Shown in pieces: positions 9,066 to 15,827 of a DNA stretch of 64,000 bases. Positions within the stretch are counted from its first letter, which is position 1. Every line of letters begins with the position of its first letter. The stretch is from Leifsonia sp. Root227 (GTDB taxonomy: Bacteria; Actinomycetota; Actinomycetes; Actinomycetales; Microbacteriaceae): NCBI RefSeq assembly GCF_001428745.1, contig NZ_LMIO01000003.1, positions 62,001 to 126,000 on the forward strand. Reading direction: 5' to 3'. The notes under the pieces are model-generated. The model did not search any database, was not told the DNA's origin, and saw only the letters and a list, made by a program, of their open reading frames with translations. The translations under genes were made by a program, and so were the position numbers.

Positions 9066-9785
9066 TCACCACCTCAGGCTCGCCTCGTACTCGGCGATCA
9101 CGTCGGACGGAGCGCCGACCGCCGCGATCCGTCCGGCGTCGAAGAGCACGGCGAGGTCGCACCGCTCCGCCAGCCGGAGGTCGTGGGTGAGGAGGACCAG
9201 CCGGTGTCCTGCATCCTCGAACAGGTGCTCCGCCACCCGTCTGGCGTTGCGCGCATCGAGGTAGGCGGTCGGTTCGTCCGCGATCACCAGCTGGGGCCGC
9301 CGGATGAACGCCCCGCACAGGGCGAGCAGCTGCTTCTGCCCTCCGGACAGGTCGTGCGCCGCCCGGTCGGCGAGCTCGGTGAGCCCGAACCGGTCGAGTG
9401 CTTCCGCGACGCGCTCCGCCGACTCCGCGCGGGGCAGTCGCTCGCTTCGGAGGGAGAAGGCGGCGTCCTCGGCGACGGTCGGCATGATGATCTGCGCGTC
9501 CGGGTTGCTGAACACCATGCTGACGAGTTTCCTGAGCTGTGCCGCCTGCCTGGTCGGGTCGAGCCCGTGCACGCTCACGCTGCCCGCGGTGGGGGAGACC
9601 AGCCCGGCGAGCAGGCGCGCGAAGGTGGACTTGCCCGACCCGTTCGCCCCGACCACCGCGACCCTGGAGGCGTCGATGGCCACGGTCACGTCGTCGAGCG
9701 CGAGCGTGTCGCCGAGGCGCACGGTGGCGCTGTCGAGGCGGATGGTGCGCTCGAGGGCAGCGCCCTCGGGGCTGCCGGCGGTCAT
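9066..9785 (-). CDS. bioM: Biotin ECF transporter ATP-binding component BioM
   Basis: A 239-residue ABC ATPase. Walker A GANGSGKST is near residues 46-54, the Q-loop region is VFSNPDAQII, the signature is LSGGQKQLLAL, Walker B is LVIADEPTAYLD and the switch is LLTHD. This fits the energising subunit of group I ECF biotin transporters. The ATG at 9785 overlaps the thiolase stop (ATGA), and bioN follows after a seven-base gap. The order bioM-bioN matches the actinobacterial bioYMN set, but two metabolic genes are inserted between bioY and bioM. Confidence 0.92.
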   Translation of the reverse strand: MTAGSPEGAALERTIRLDSATVRLGDTLALDDVTVAIDASRVAVVGANGSGKSTFARLLAGLVSPTAGSVSVHGLDPTRQAAQLRKLVSMVFSNPDAQIIMPTVAEDAAFSLRSERLPRAESAERVAEALDRFGLTELADRAAHDLSGGQKQLLALCGAFIRRPQLVIADEPTAYLDARNARRVAEHLFEDAGHRLVLLTHDLRLAERCDLAVLFDAGRIAAVGAPSDVIAEYEASLRW

Positions 9786-10978
9786 CGCACCACCTCGAAG
9801 ACGGCGGCGACGCCCATCCCGCCTCCCACGGATGCCGCAGCGACGCCGATCGTGCCGGTCGGCGCTCCGGAGCGCACCAGCCTGCTGAACAGCCGCACCA
9901 CCGCCACCGCCCCGCTCGCACCCCACGGGTGCCCGATGGCGAGCGCCCCGCCGTCGCCGCAGACGCGCTCGTCGTCGTCGGCGATGCCGATCCGTTCGAG
10001 CACGGCGATAGTCTGCGCCGCGAACGCCTCGACGATCTCGAACGCCGTCACGTCGGCGATCCCACGCCCGGCGCGAGCGAGCGCCTCCAGGATCGCCGGG
10101 GCGGCGCCGACGCCAGGCAGCGCGGGATCGCAGCCGACGATTGCGTGCGCGCGCAGCGCGAGCCCAGGCACCCCAGCGGCAATGGATGCGCCTCCGGGCA
10201 CGACGAGGACGCCCGCCGCGCCGTCGCTCACCCTGCACGAGTTGCCTCCGGTGAGGGTTCCGCCGTCGAACAGTGGACGGAACCTGGCCATCGCCCTCTC
10301 GTCCGCGGCGGATGCGCCGACCAGCTCGTCCAGTGCGACCCCCTCCAGATCCACCAGCTCGGCGTCGAACCGGCCACGCGCCGCGGCCGCGGCGGCGAGA
10401 CGACGACTCCGCATCGCGTACGCGTCCTGGCGTTCGCGCGAGATGCCGTCGGCGGCGGCCAGGTGCTCTGCCGCCTCCGTCATGCCGGGGTCGGGAAATC
10501 CGGTGGGCGCGAACGGCGCCCTGTCGTACGGGACGCCGTCGATGGACCGGACCGGCGCCGTCGACGCGCTCTCCACCCCGCCCGCGATGCGTGCCCGTTC
10601 GTCGCCGGCGCGGATCGCGGTGGCGGCGTCGACGATGGCGGCCAGTCCGCTGCCGCACTGCCGGTCCACGGTGGCTCCGGGAACCTCCTGCCCCAGCCCG
10701 GCGAGCAGCGCCGCGACCCTGGCGGGGTTGCCGCCCGGGCCCATGCAGTTGCCGAGCACGACGTCCGCGATGGGAGTGGATGCGTGGGCCGCGGGCATCG
10801 CATCCATTCCGTCGCGGAGGAGGGCGCGGAGCACAGGCGCAGCCAGCCGGTCGACCGTGACGCCCGCGAGACCGCGCCCTCGCGTGGCGATCGGGGTGCG
10901 CCTGGCAGCGACGATCACAGGGGCGACGATTACAGGGGCGGCGCTCACAGGGTCGGCGCTCACAGGGTCGGCGCTCAC
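9782..10978 (-). CDS. Thiolase-family protein with altered active site, in the biotin operon
   Basis: A 398-residue thiolase. The nucleophilic Cys is present in DRQCGSGLAAI and the GHP histidine in LAIGHPWGASG. Two usual catalytic positions differ from biosynthetic thiolases: the Asn of the NEAF motif is Val (FEIVEAFAAQ), and the Cys of the C-x-G-G-G motif is Ser (SVGGGMG). The enzyme may therefore have weakened or changed Claisen chemistry. The start is GTG at 10978, overlapping the ligase stop (GTGA). The N-terminus is a five-residue repeat (VSADP VSADP VSAAP, then VIVAP VIVAA) from 15-base duplications. It may act with the adjacent acyl-CoA ligase on a biotin precursor or biotin itself; this is inference. 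Confidence 0.85.
   Translation of the reverse strand: MSADPVSADPVSAAPVIVAPVIVAARRTPIATRGRGLAGVTVDRLAAPVLRALLRDGMDAMPAAHASTPIADVVLGNCMGPGGNPARVAALLAGLGQEVPGATVDRQCGSGLAAIVDAATAIRAGDERARIAGGVESASTAPVRSIDGVPYDRAPFAPTGFPDPGMTEAAEHLAAADGISRERQDAYAMRSRRLAAAAAARGRFDAELVDLEGVALDELVGASAADERAMARFRPLFDGGTLTGGNSCRVSDGAAGVLVVPGGASIAAGVPGLALRAHAIVGCDPALPGVGAAPAILEALARAGRGIADVTAFEIVEAFAAQTIAVLERIGIADDDERVCGDGGALAIGHPWGASGAVAVVRLFSRLVRSGAPTGTIGVAAASVGGGMGVAAVFEVVR
10904..10978 (-). repeat. 15-base tandem repeats at the thiolase start codon
   Basis: Read on the minus strand, GTGAGCGCCGACCCT occurs twice, then once with GCC for GAC, followed by two more diverged copies. Each of the first three units begins GTGAGC and so offers an in-frame GTG. 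The first one also contains the TGA stop of the preceding ligase gene. Confidence 0.85.
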
Positions 10979-12129
10979 GGAACGACCACCTCTCCGGCGA
11001 CGACGCTCCGCACCAGCTCGGCCCTCGCGGGTTTGCCGGTGGCGGTGCGCGGGAACGCGGGGGAGACGAACCACCGGCGCGGCAGATGCGTCGGGGCCAG
11101 AACGGCGCGGGCCCGCTCGCGCAGCGCGGCGATGCTCTCGCCACCAGCGGCGGTCTCCAGCACCGCGGCTACCAGCGAGCCGACGCCCGCGTTGGGCATC
11201 CCGAACACCACGGCGTCCGTCACCCCCGGAAGGGTGCGCAACGCTGCTTCCACCTCGGACGGGATGACGGTGGCCGCTGCCGTGATGATCGCGTCGTCCG
11301 CCCGCCCGAGCAGCCGGATGCGCCCGTCGACGATCTCCGCCCGGTCGCCCACCGAGCGCCACGGGCCGTCGCTCCGCAGCGGGCCGTCCCCGCCGAGGTA
11401 TCCAGCGGCCAGGTACGGCGACCGTGCCCACAGCTCCCCGTCCCGCACCTCCACGTCGACGCCGGGGAACGGCCGCAGTCCGTCGCCGCGATCGACGGCG
11501 ACGAACGACAGCTCAGCGGCGCCGTAGTACGCCGCCACGCGGATGCCGCGAGCCTCCGCACGCGATCGGGTGGAGGCATCCAGGTCGGCGCCACCGACGA
11601 GCGCTGCGCGCAGCAGGGGCGCCGCGTCGGTGTCGAGGATGGTGCGGAGGGCGCGCGGCGTCCCGTGGAACAGCGTGGCGTCCGCGACGTCGGCGGCCAC
11701 CAGCGCGTTCCCGCTCGGCAGGGCGAGCTCCGGTCCGCCGTCCATCGCCCGGGCGATCGAGAACAGCGACAGCGAGGATGCGGGAGGCGAGGTCAACGCG
11801 AGCACGTCGCCCGTGCGCACGCCGAGCAGGTCGTCGACCGAGCCGAACGACGCCGCCCACGAGTCCGCGCTCCGCAGCACGATCCGCGGCGCGCCCGTGC
11901 TTCCGGACGTCAGCGTCGCCCACGCGATCCCTGGGAGCGGCCCTGCCGCCTCCGCCAGCGCGCGCACTCGCTGCCACTGCTCCGCCGGCCACCGGTCGTC
12001 GCCGACGAGCGGGATGTCGCCCTCCGAACGCACCGCGTGGATGCGCTCCACCAGCTCGCGGGACGCCGCCGGCCCTGTCGCCGCCCCCGCCGACCGCGAG
12101 CGCAGGGGCACGATCCTCCCGGCCGTCAC
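10975..12129 (-). CDS. Short AMP-forming acyl-CoA ligase (MenE-size) in the biotin operon
   Basis: A 384-residue adenylate-forming enzyme, shorter than the usual 500 or more, similar in size to actinobacterial MenE. Core motifs are intact: LTSGSTGAPRIV (ATP loop, near 77), YYGAAE (near 189), SVGDRAE, GRADDAIITAA, and the C-terminal catalytic Lys in PRTATGKPARAEL. It should adenylate a carboxylic acid and transfer it to CoA. The GTG at 12129 overlaps the bioY stop (GTGA). Inside a BioQ-boxed operon the likeliest substrates are pimelate-like diacids or biotin/biotin fragments, but menaquinone-type o-succinylbenzoate activation remains an alternative by family similarity. The substrate is undetermined. 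Confidence 0.82.
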   Translation of the reverse strand: MTAGRIVPLRSRSAGAATGPAASRELVERIHAVRSEGDIPLVGDDRWPAEQWQRVRALAEAAGPLPGIAWATLTSGSTGAPRIVLRSADSWAASFGSVDDLLGVRTGDVLALTSPPASSLSLFSIARAMDGGPELALPSGNALVAADVADATLFHGTPRALRTILDTDAAPLLRAALVGGADLDASTRSRAEARGIRVAAYYGAAELSFVAVDRGDGLRPFPGVDVEVRDGELWARSPYLAAGYLGGDGPLRSDGPWRSVGDRAEIVDGRIRLLGRADDAIITAAATVIPSEVEAALRTLPGVTDAVVFGMPNAGVGSLVAAVLETAAGGESIAALRERARAVLAPTHLPRRWFVSPAFPRTATGKPARAELVRSVVAGEVVVP

Positions 12130-12845
12130 GACACCTCTGCGTCGTCGCGCGTCGCCTCGGCGTTGGTGGCGTTGGTGGCGTTGGTGGCGCTGGTCGCGCT
12201 CGTGGCGCTGGTCGCGTTCGCGGCGCTGGCACCGCCGGTCGCATCCGCGTCCGCCGCCGCCCGCGGCGCGCGCAGCCCAGCCGAGCGGAACGCTCGCGGA
12301 TACGCCCGCACGAGCGTCATCGTGATGATCACCGCGAGTGCCGCCTTCACGAGGTCGCCGGGCAGGAACACCGTGCTCTGCAGTGCCGTCTCCGCGAGGG
12401 GGAGCCGCGTGACGAGCGCCTGCACCGGAATCCCGAACGCGTAGATCGTCACGATGCCGCCGACGACCACCCCGATGGACGTCCGCGTCCAGGTCGGGGT
12501 GCGACCGCCCGCGTGCACGATGGCGCCGATCACGAACGCGCCGATCACCCAGCCGAGCAGGTATCCGGCCGACGGGCCGACGAAGACGCCGATGCCGCCG
12601 CGTCCACCGGAGAGCAACGGGAGGCCGACCGCGACGAGCGCGAGCAGCACGAGCATCGACAGGGCGCCGCGCCACGGGCCGAGAATGGCGCCCGCGAGCA
12701 TGACACCGAGCGTCTGCGCTGTGATCGGCACGGCCCCGAACACCGAGAAGCCTCCCGGCAGGCCGAGCACGGCGACGATGGCGGCGAAGACGGCGATCCT
12801 GGCGATGTCGGTCGCGTCGATGCGGAGGGACGATGATCGTGACAC
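12126..12845 (-). CDS. bioY: Biotin ECF transporter substrate-binding (S) component BioY
   Basis: A 239-residue membrane protein of the BioY family with about six hydrophobic helices between residues 10 and 190. Family marks are GAVPITAQTLGVMLAG near the N-terminus, FVGPSAGYLLGW in the middle, and FLPGDLVKAALA near the end. It binds biotin and, with BioM and BioN, imports it. I chose GTG at 12845 because GAGGA lies about nine bases upstream and the first helix follows. The C-terminus carries an odd low-complexity tail of Ala-Thr-Ser/Asn triplets (nine-base DNA repeats, about 12160-12232). Two BioQ-like palindromes lie upstream, shared with the divergent regulator. Confidence 0.93.
   Translation of the reverse strand: MSRSSSLRIDATDIARIAVFAAIVAVLGLPGGFSVFGAVPITAQTLGVMLAGAILGPWRGALSMLVLLALVAVGLPLLSGGRGGIGVFVGPSAGYLLGWVIGAFVIGAIVHAGGRTPTWTRTSIGVVVGGIVTIYAFGIPVQALVTRLPLAETALQSTVFLPGDLVKAALAVIITMTLVRAYPRAFRSAGLRAPRAAADADATGGASAANATSATSATSATNATNATNAEATRDDAEVS
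12160..12232 (-). repeat. Nine-base tandem repeats in the bioY 3' end
   Basis: Units coding A-T-S or A-T-N are repeated about eight times, giving NATSATSATSATNATNATN in the protein tail. The repeat lies after the last membrane helix, so it should not affect the fold. Confidence 0.8.
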
Positions 12846-12888
12846 GGGCGGTTTCCTCACGGTCTGGACGAGAATCAACGGTGTCACC

Positions 12889-12916
12889 TGAACACCGTTC
12901 ACCTGAACAGTGTTCA
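12889..12916. promoter_or_regulatory. Two tandem BioQ-type operator boxes
   Basis: Two perfect 13-base palindromes, TGAACACCGTTCA (12889-12901) and TGAACAGTGTTCA (12904-12916), two bases apart, lie between divergent bioY and bioQ. They have the TGAAC-N3-GTTCA form resembling known actinobacterial BioQ sites. The right box abuts the bioQ -10 hexamer, so binding would block bioQ as well as bioY. Confidence 0.85.
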
Positions 12917-12917
12917 C

Positions 12918-12932
12918 TATACTGGCGTCGTG
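12918..12932 (+). promoter_or_regulatory. Leaderless promoter of bioQ
   Basis: TATACT (12918-12923), six bases, then the GTG start at 12930. The preceding operator covers the -35 zone. Confidence 0.65.
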
Positions 12933-13610
12933 ACGGAAACGGAAAGCACCGGCAGGCGGCACACCCGCGACGACGTGGCGCGCACTGCCCTGCGCATCCT
13001 CGACGACCACGGATTGCCCGACCTCACCATGCGCCGCCTCGCCTCCGCCCTCGACGTGCAGCCGAGCGCCCTCTACTGGCACTTCCCGAACAAGCAGACC
13101 CTCCTCGCCGAGCTCGCCGACCGCATCGTCGCCAACGGCCGCCCGGCTCTCGCATCCCGTGCCGGCAGCACCGCACGCGTCGAGGGCGGTGCAGCCCCCA
13201 CCACATCCACCGCCCCCGCAGACACCACCGCCCCCGGCTGGATGCACGCCACCCGCACAGAAGCCGCCTCACTCCGGGATGCGCTCCTCGCATACCGCGA
13301 CGGCGCCGAAGTGGTCTCCAGCACCTTCGCGCTCGGCCTCGGCTCGACGCAAGCCGTCGACAGGCTCGCGTCCGCCGTCGCGCTCGGCGGTTTCGACGAC
13401 GACACGAGCCGCAGGGCGGCCACCGCGCTGCTGCATTTCATCCTTGGACACGTCTCGCACGAGCAGCAGCGGATCCAGTACGACAGCATCGGCGTCCTCG
13501 CCGCCGGCGCGGCCGTCTCCCCGCTGGACGAGGACGACCCGGCCGCCGCCTTCGGGTTCGGCGTCGACCTGCTGGTCGGCGGACTGGAGTTCAGTCGCTC
13601 CCGAAGGTGA
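12930..13610 (+). CDS. bioQ: TetR-family biotin regulator BioQ
   Basis: A 226-residue TetR regulator with the helix-turn-helix at about residues 10-60 (TRDDVARTALRILDDHGL, then MRRLASALDVQPSALYWHFPNKQ, where LYWHF is the TetR recognition helix). Divergence from bioY across two TGAAC-N3-GTTCA palindromes matches BioQ, which represses biotin genes in corynebacteria and mycobacteria. No ribosome-binding site precedes the GTG; instead a -10 hexamer lies six bases upstream, so the mRNA is probably leaderless and autorepressed. The 3' end overlaps the convergent DUF3566 gene by 20 bases. Confidence 0.88.
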   Translation: MTETESTGRRHTRDDVARTALRILDDHGLPDLTMRRLASALDVQPSALYWHFPNKQTLLAELADRIVANGRPALASRAGSTARVEGGAAPTTSTAPADTTAPGWMHATRTEAASLRDALLAYRDGAEVVSSTFALGLGSTQAVDRLASAVALGGFDDDTSRRAATALLHFILGHVSHEQQRIQYDSIGVLAAGAAVSPLDEDDPAAAFGFGVDLLVGGLEFSRSRR

Positions 13611-13968
13611 GCTTCCACCCGCCGACGACGCGGGTGGCGAGGTTGAACAGGGCGGCGAAGATCGCACCGAGCGCCGACACCACGATGAGTTCGAGCAGCG
13701 CCACCACCAGCGTGAAGGTGATCACATTCGCGAACGTCAGGTCGGCGACCAGGGCGGAGCCCTGCGACCCGGCGATGCTCTCCAGGAAGTCGCGGAGGGA
13801 GCCGATCGCTCCGAGCCTGTCGAGGACGCTCCACACGAGCAGGGCGATGACGACCGTGATGACGGCGAGGACGAGGGCGACGAGGAACGACATCTTGAGC
13901 GCCGACCAGAAGTCGATGTAGACCATGCGCATCACCGCGCGTTTGCCCTTGGTCTTCCGTGCGCTCAT
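13591..13968 (-). CDS. DUF3566 membrane protein
   Basis: A 125-residue protein with a basic N-terminus (MSARKTKGKR) and two long hydrophobic segments (about residues 23-48 and 83-112) flanking a soluble loop. The sequence FWSALKMSFLVALVL and the C-terminal ALFNLATRVVGGWKLTF fit the actinobacterial DUF3566 family, often found beside gyrA and of unknown function. GGGGAGG lies six bases before the ATG. No gyrase gene is in the window, so this copy is away from the usual neighbourhood or is a paralogue. Confidence 0.82.
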   Translation of the reverse strand: MSARKTKGKRAVMRMVYIDFWSALKMSFLVALVLAVITVVIALLVWSVLDRLGAIGSLRDFLESIAGSQGSALVADLTFANVITFTLVVALLELIVVSALGAIFAALFNLATRVVGGWKLTFGSD

Positions 13969-14048
13969 TCTCGGCCTCCCCTGATGTTGCTGGTCGCCCG
14001 ATGATTCAGCGGCGATCCCCCGCAGTCAGTGTAACGGCGGGACGGGGT

Positions 14049-14684
14049 TCAGGCTCCAGCGACGAGCTGGGGGAGCGTGGACAGTGCCGCATACCGTTCT
14101 GCCGGCACGATTCCCGGAAGGATCACGATCCACATCTCGGTGACGCGCTGCAGGAGGTCGGCGCGGTCGGTGAGCGTCTCGGAGACGAGCTGCACGCCCG
14201 TGAAGGTCGGGATGAGGAAGTGCGCGAGCATCTCGGGGTCGACGGTGTCGGAGATGTCCCCTTCGGCGATCGCACGCACGGCGAGCTCTTCGAAGGTTCG
14301 CAGCCAGTCGTCGTACGGTCCGTCGACGGGCCGCTCGAAGCCGGACCTGTCCGTGGTCAGCCGGATGCCGGCCTTCACCACGGTGTCGGTGAGCAGTTGA
14401 TGCGCGAGCCCTGCGCAGAGCAGGATCATCGTCTGCAGGGCGGGGAGGTTCCTGCCCAGGATCTCGGCCCCTGACGAGAACGCCCTGGCGTGCTGTTCCT
14501 CGATGACCGCGCGCGCGATGTCGTCTTTCGACTGGAAGTGGAAGTACAGAGCGCCTTTGGTGACCGACGACGCCGCTGCGATGTCCGCGATCGAGGCCAG
14601 GCCGTATCCGGAGCGTTCGAAGGTCTCCGATGCTCCGAGGATGATGGCGTCTCTGGTTGCCTGGGCGCGCGCCTGTTTGACCAT
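14049..14684 (-). CDS. TetR-family regulator of the ScbR (gamma-butyrolactone receptor-like) group
   Basis: A 211-residue regulator starting MVKQARAQATRDAIILGASETFERSGYG in pieces typical of ScbR/ArpA proteins, with the helix-turn-helix at about 28-55 (SIADIAAASSVTKGALYFHFQSKDDIA) and the family-typical VIEEQHA after it. These proteins sense butyrolactone-type autoregulators in streptomycetes. No AfsA-type synthase is nearby, so it may listen to a signal made elsewhere or bind another ligand. The ATG at 14684 has AGGAG upstream. The 149-base upstream gap holds a perfect palindrome GTCCGCGCGGAC (14778-14789) and CGTAA-N7-TTACG (14747-14763), both candidate operators. Confidence 0.85.
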   Translation of the reverse strand: MVKQARAQATRDAIILGASETFERSGYGLASIADIAAASSVTKGALYFHFQSKDDIARAVIEEQHARAFSSGAEILGRNLPALQTMILLCAGLAHQLLTDTVVKAGIRLTTDRSGFERPVDGPYDDWLRTFEELAVRAIAEGDISDTVDPEMLAHFLIPTFTGVQLVSETLTDRADLLQRVTEMWIVILPGIVPAERYAALSTLPQLVAGA

Positions 14685-14746
14685 GAGGGTCTCCTGATGA
14701 GGACCTCGACGAGGATTCGCGAGGGGAGTGACGGGGGTATGCACAC

Positions 14747-14789
14747 CGTAATCGAGTTTTACGTGCATCGACCGGATGTCCGCGCGGAC
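14747..14789. promoter_or_regulatory. Candidate operators upstream of the ScbR-like gene
   Basis: CGTAA-N7-TTACG at 14747-14763 and the perfect 12-base palindrome GTCCGCGCGGAC at 14778-14789 lie in the gap between the ScbR-like and VOC genes. They are plausible autoregulatory sites and rest on symmetry only. Confidence 0.35.
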
Positions 14790-14833
14790 CGGCTCGTCTA
14801 GCGAAACGACCTGTCTGTCGGACGCGCCGCTCC

Positions 14834-15181
14834 TCACTCGGTGTTGTTCGGCCTCCACACGGCGAACCGATTACCCGACGGATCGAGCAGGTGTGCGAAC
14901 TGGATCGACCCGTTGTCGACGAGCGGCAGGACGACGGTCGCCCCCAGGCCTTCCGCGCGTTCGACGGCCGAGGCGACATCGTCCACGTGCACGTAGAACA
15001 CCGCCCACGATCCGCCGCCGACCGCGCTGGTGTCCCACAGTCCGCCGGCGTCTCCGCCGACCATGCGGTATCCGGCGGGAGACGGCGGCCCGATCTGCCA
15101 CCCGAACAGGCCGGAGTAGAAGGCGGAGCTCGCCTCCGGGTCCGGCGACCCGATCTCGAAGTAATCCACGTCGTTGCTCAT
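14834..15181 (-). CDS. VOC (glyoxalase/bleomycin-resistance fold) protein
   Basis: A 115-residue single-repeat VOC protein: DYFEIGSPDPEASSAFYSGLFGWQ at the N-terminus, WAVFYVHVDDVASAVERAEGLGA in the middle and HLLDPSGNRFAVWR near the end, the standard pattern of this metal-dependent or ligand-binding fold. The substrate cannot be deduced. The start at 15181 is supported by CACAAT ending six bases upstream. It stands alone between the ScbR-like gene and a divergent PIN gene. Confidence 0.87.
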   Translation of the reverse strand: MSNDVDYFEIGSPDPEASSAFYSGLFGWQIGPPSPAGYRMVGGDAGGLWDTSAVGGGSWAVFYVHVDDVASAVERAEGLGATVVLPLVDNGSIQFAHLLDPSGNRFAVWRPNNTE

Positions 15182-15193
15182 GGAGTGATTGTG
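15179..15193 (-). promoter_or_regulatory. Leaderless promoter of the VOC gene
   Basis: On the minus strand CACAAT (15193-15188), six bases, then ATG at 15181. Confidence 0.5.
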
Positions 15194-15268
15194 CGCGCAA
15201 CCGGGCCCGCGGGCAATGGATGGGGGTGGATGCGGGGGAACCGATGCGGCGGTTATGGATGCGGGATC

Positions 15269-15307
15269 TTGCTCCCGCGCATCCACTGCCCTAGCGTTGC
15301 GGCCGTG
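15269..15307 (+). promoter_or_regulatory. Promoter of the PIN gene, leaderless
   Basis: TTGCTC (15269-15274), a 17-base spacer, TAGCGT (15292-15297), then seven bases to the GTG at 15305. Both hexamers and the ideal spacing are visible. Confidence 0.6.
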
Positions 15308-15700
15308 ACCAGGTACGTGATCGACGCTCCGGCCGCGCTCGACCTCGCGGAGCGCGCTGCAGCGGTCGGTGCGGCGCACAGCCTCGTCGCTCCCGCCCTG
15401 CTCAAGTCTCAGGTGCTGACGGCGCTGTACCAGGCGGTCGCGCGCGGCGACCTCACCAGGGCGGACGCCTCCCGACGCCTCGACCACCTGCGCAGTCTGC
15501 GCATCCGCTACCTGAGCGACCGCGTCTCGCAGGCGACGGCCTGGAAGATCGCGGATGCCCTCGGCCTGCCGGACACCCTCAACGCCGAGTACATCGCCGT
15601 GACGCAACTCCAGGCGGATGCGCTCATCGCCCTCGACCCAGCGCTCGCCGAGGCCGCGGCCGGTCTGGTGCGGGTGGCGCCGACCGGCGAACTGAGCTGA
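15305..15700 (+). CDS. Orphan PIN-domain protein
   Basis: A 131-residue PIN-fold protein. It begins TRYVIDAPAALDLAE with the first acidic residue (VID) and later shows LPDTLNAEYIAVTQLQADALIALDPALAEAA, the region holding the other metal ligands; the usual third Asp position reads Asn (LNAEY). PIN proteins are Mg-dependent ribonucleases, usually toxins of VapBC pairs. No antitoxin reading frame lies in the 123 bases upstream or downstream, so it is either an orphan or a house-keeping relative. The GTG is chosen because a -35/-10 pair places transcription start on it. Confidence 0.75.
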   Translation: MTRYVIDAPAALDLAERAAAVGAAHSLVAPALLKSQVLTALYQAVARGDLTRADASRRLDHLRSLRIRYLSDRVSQATAWKIADALGLPDTLNAEYIAVTQLQADALIALDPALAEAAAGLVRVAPTGELS

Positions 15701-15827
15701 GCCGAGCTGGAGCGGTCGCTCGGGCGGTCGCTGCCACCGTCGCTGCACATCGTCCCACCCCCTCTCCCGCTTCCACCCCTGCCCGGCGTACGTTGGAGTC
15801 ATCCGACCGATTCCGAGGGAGCGCACT

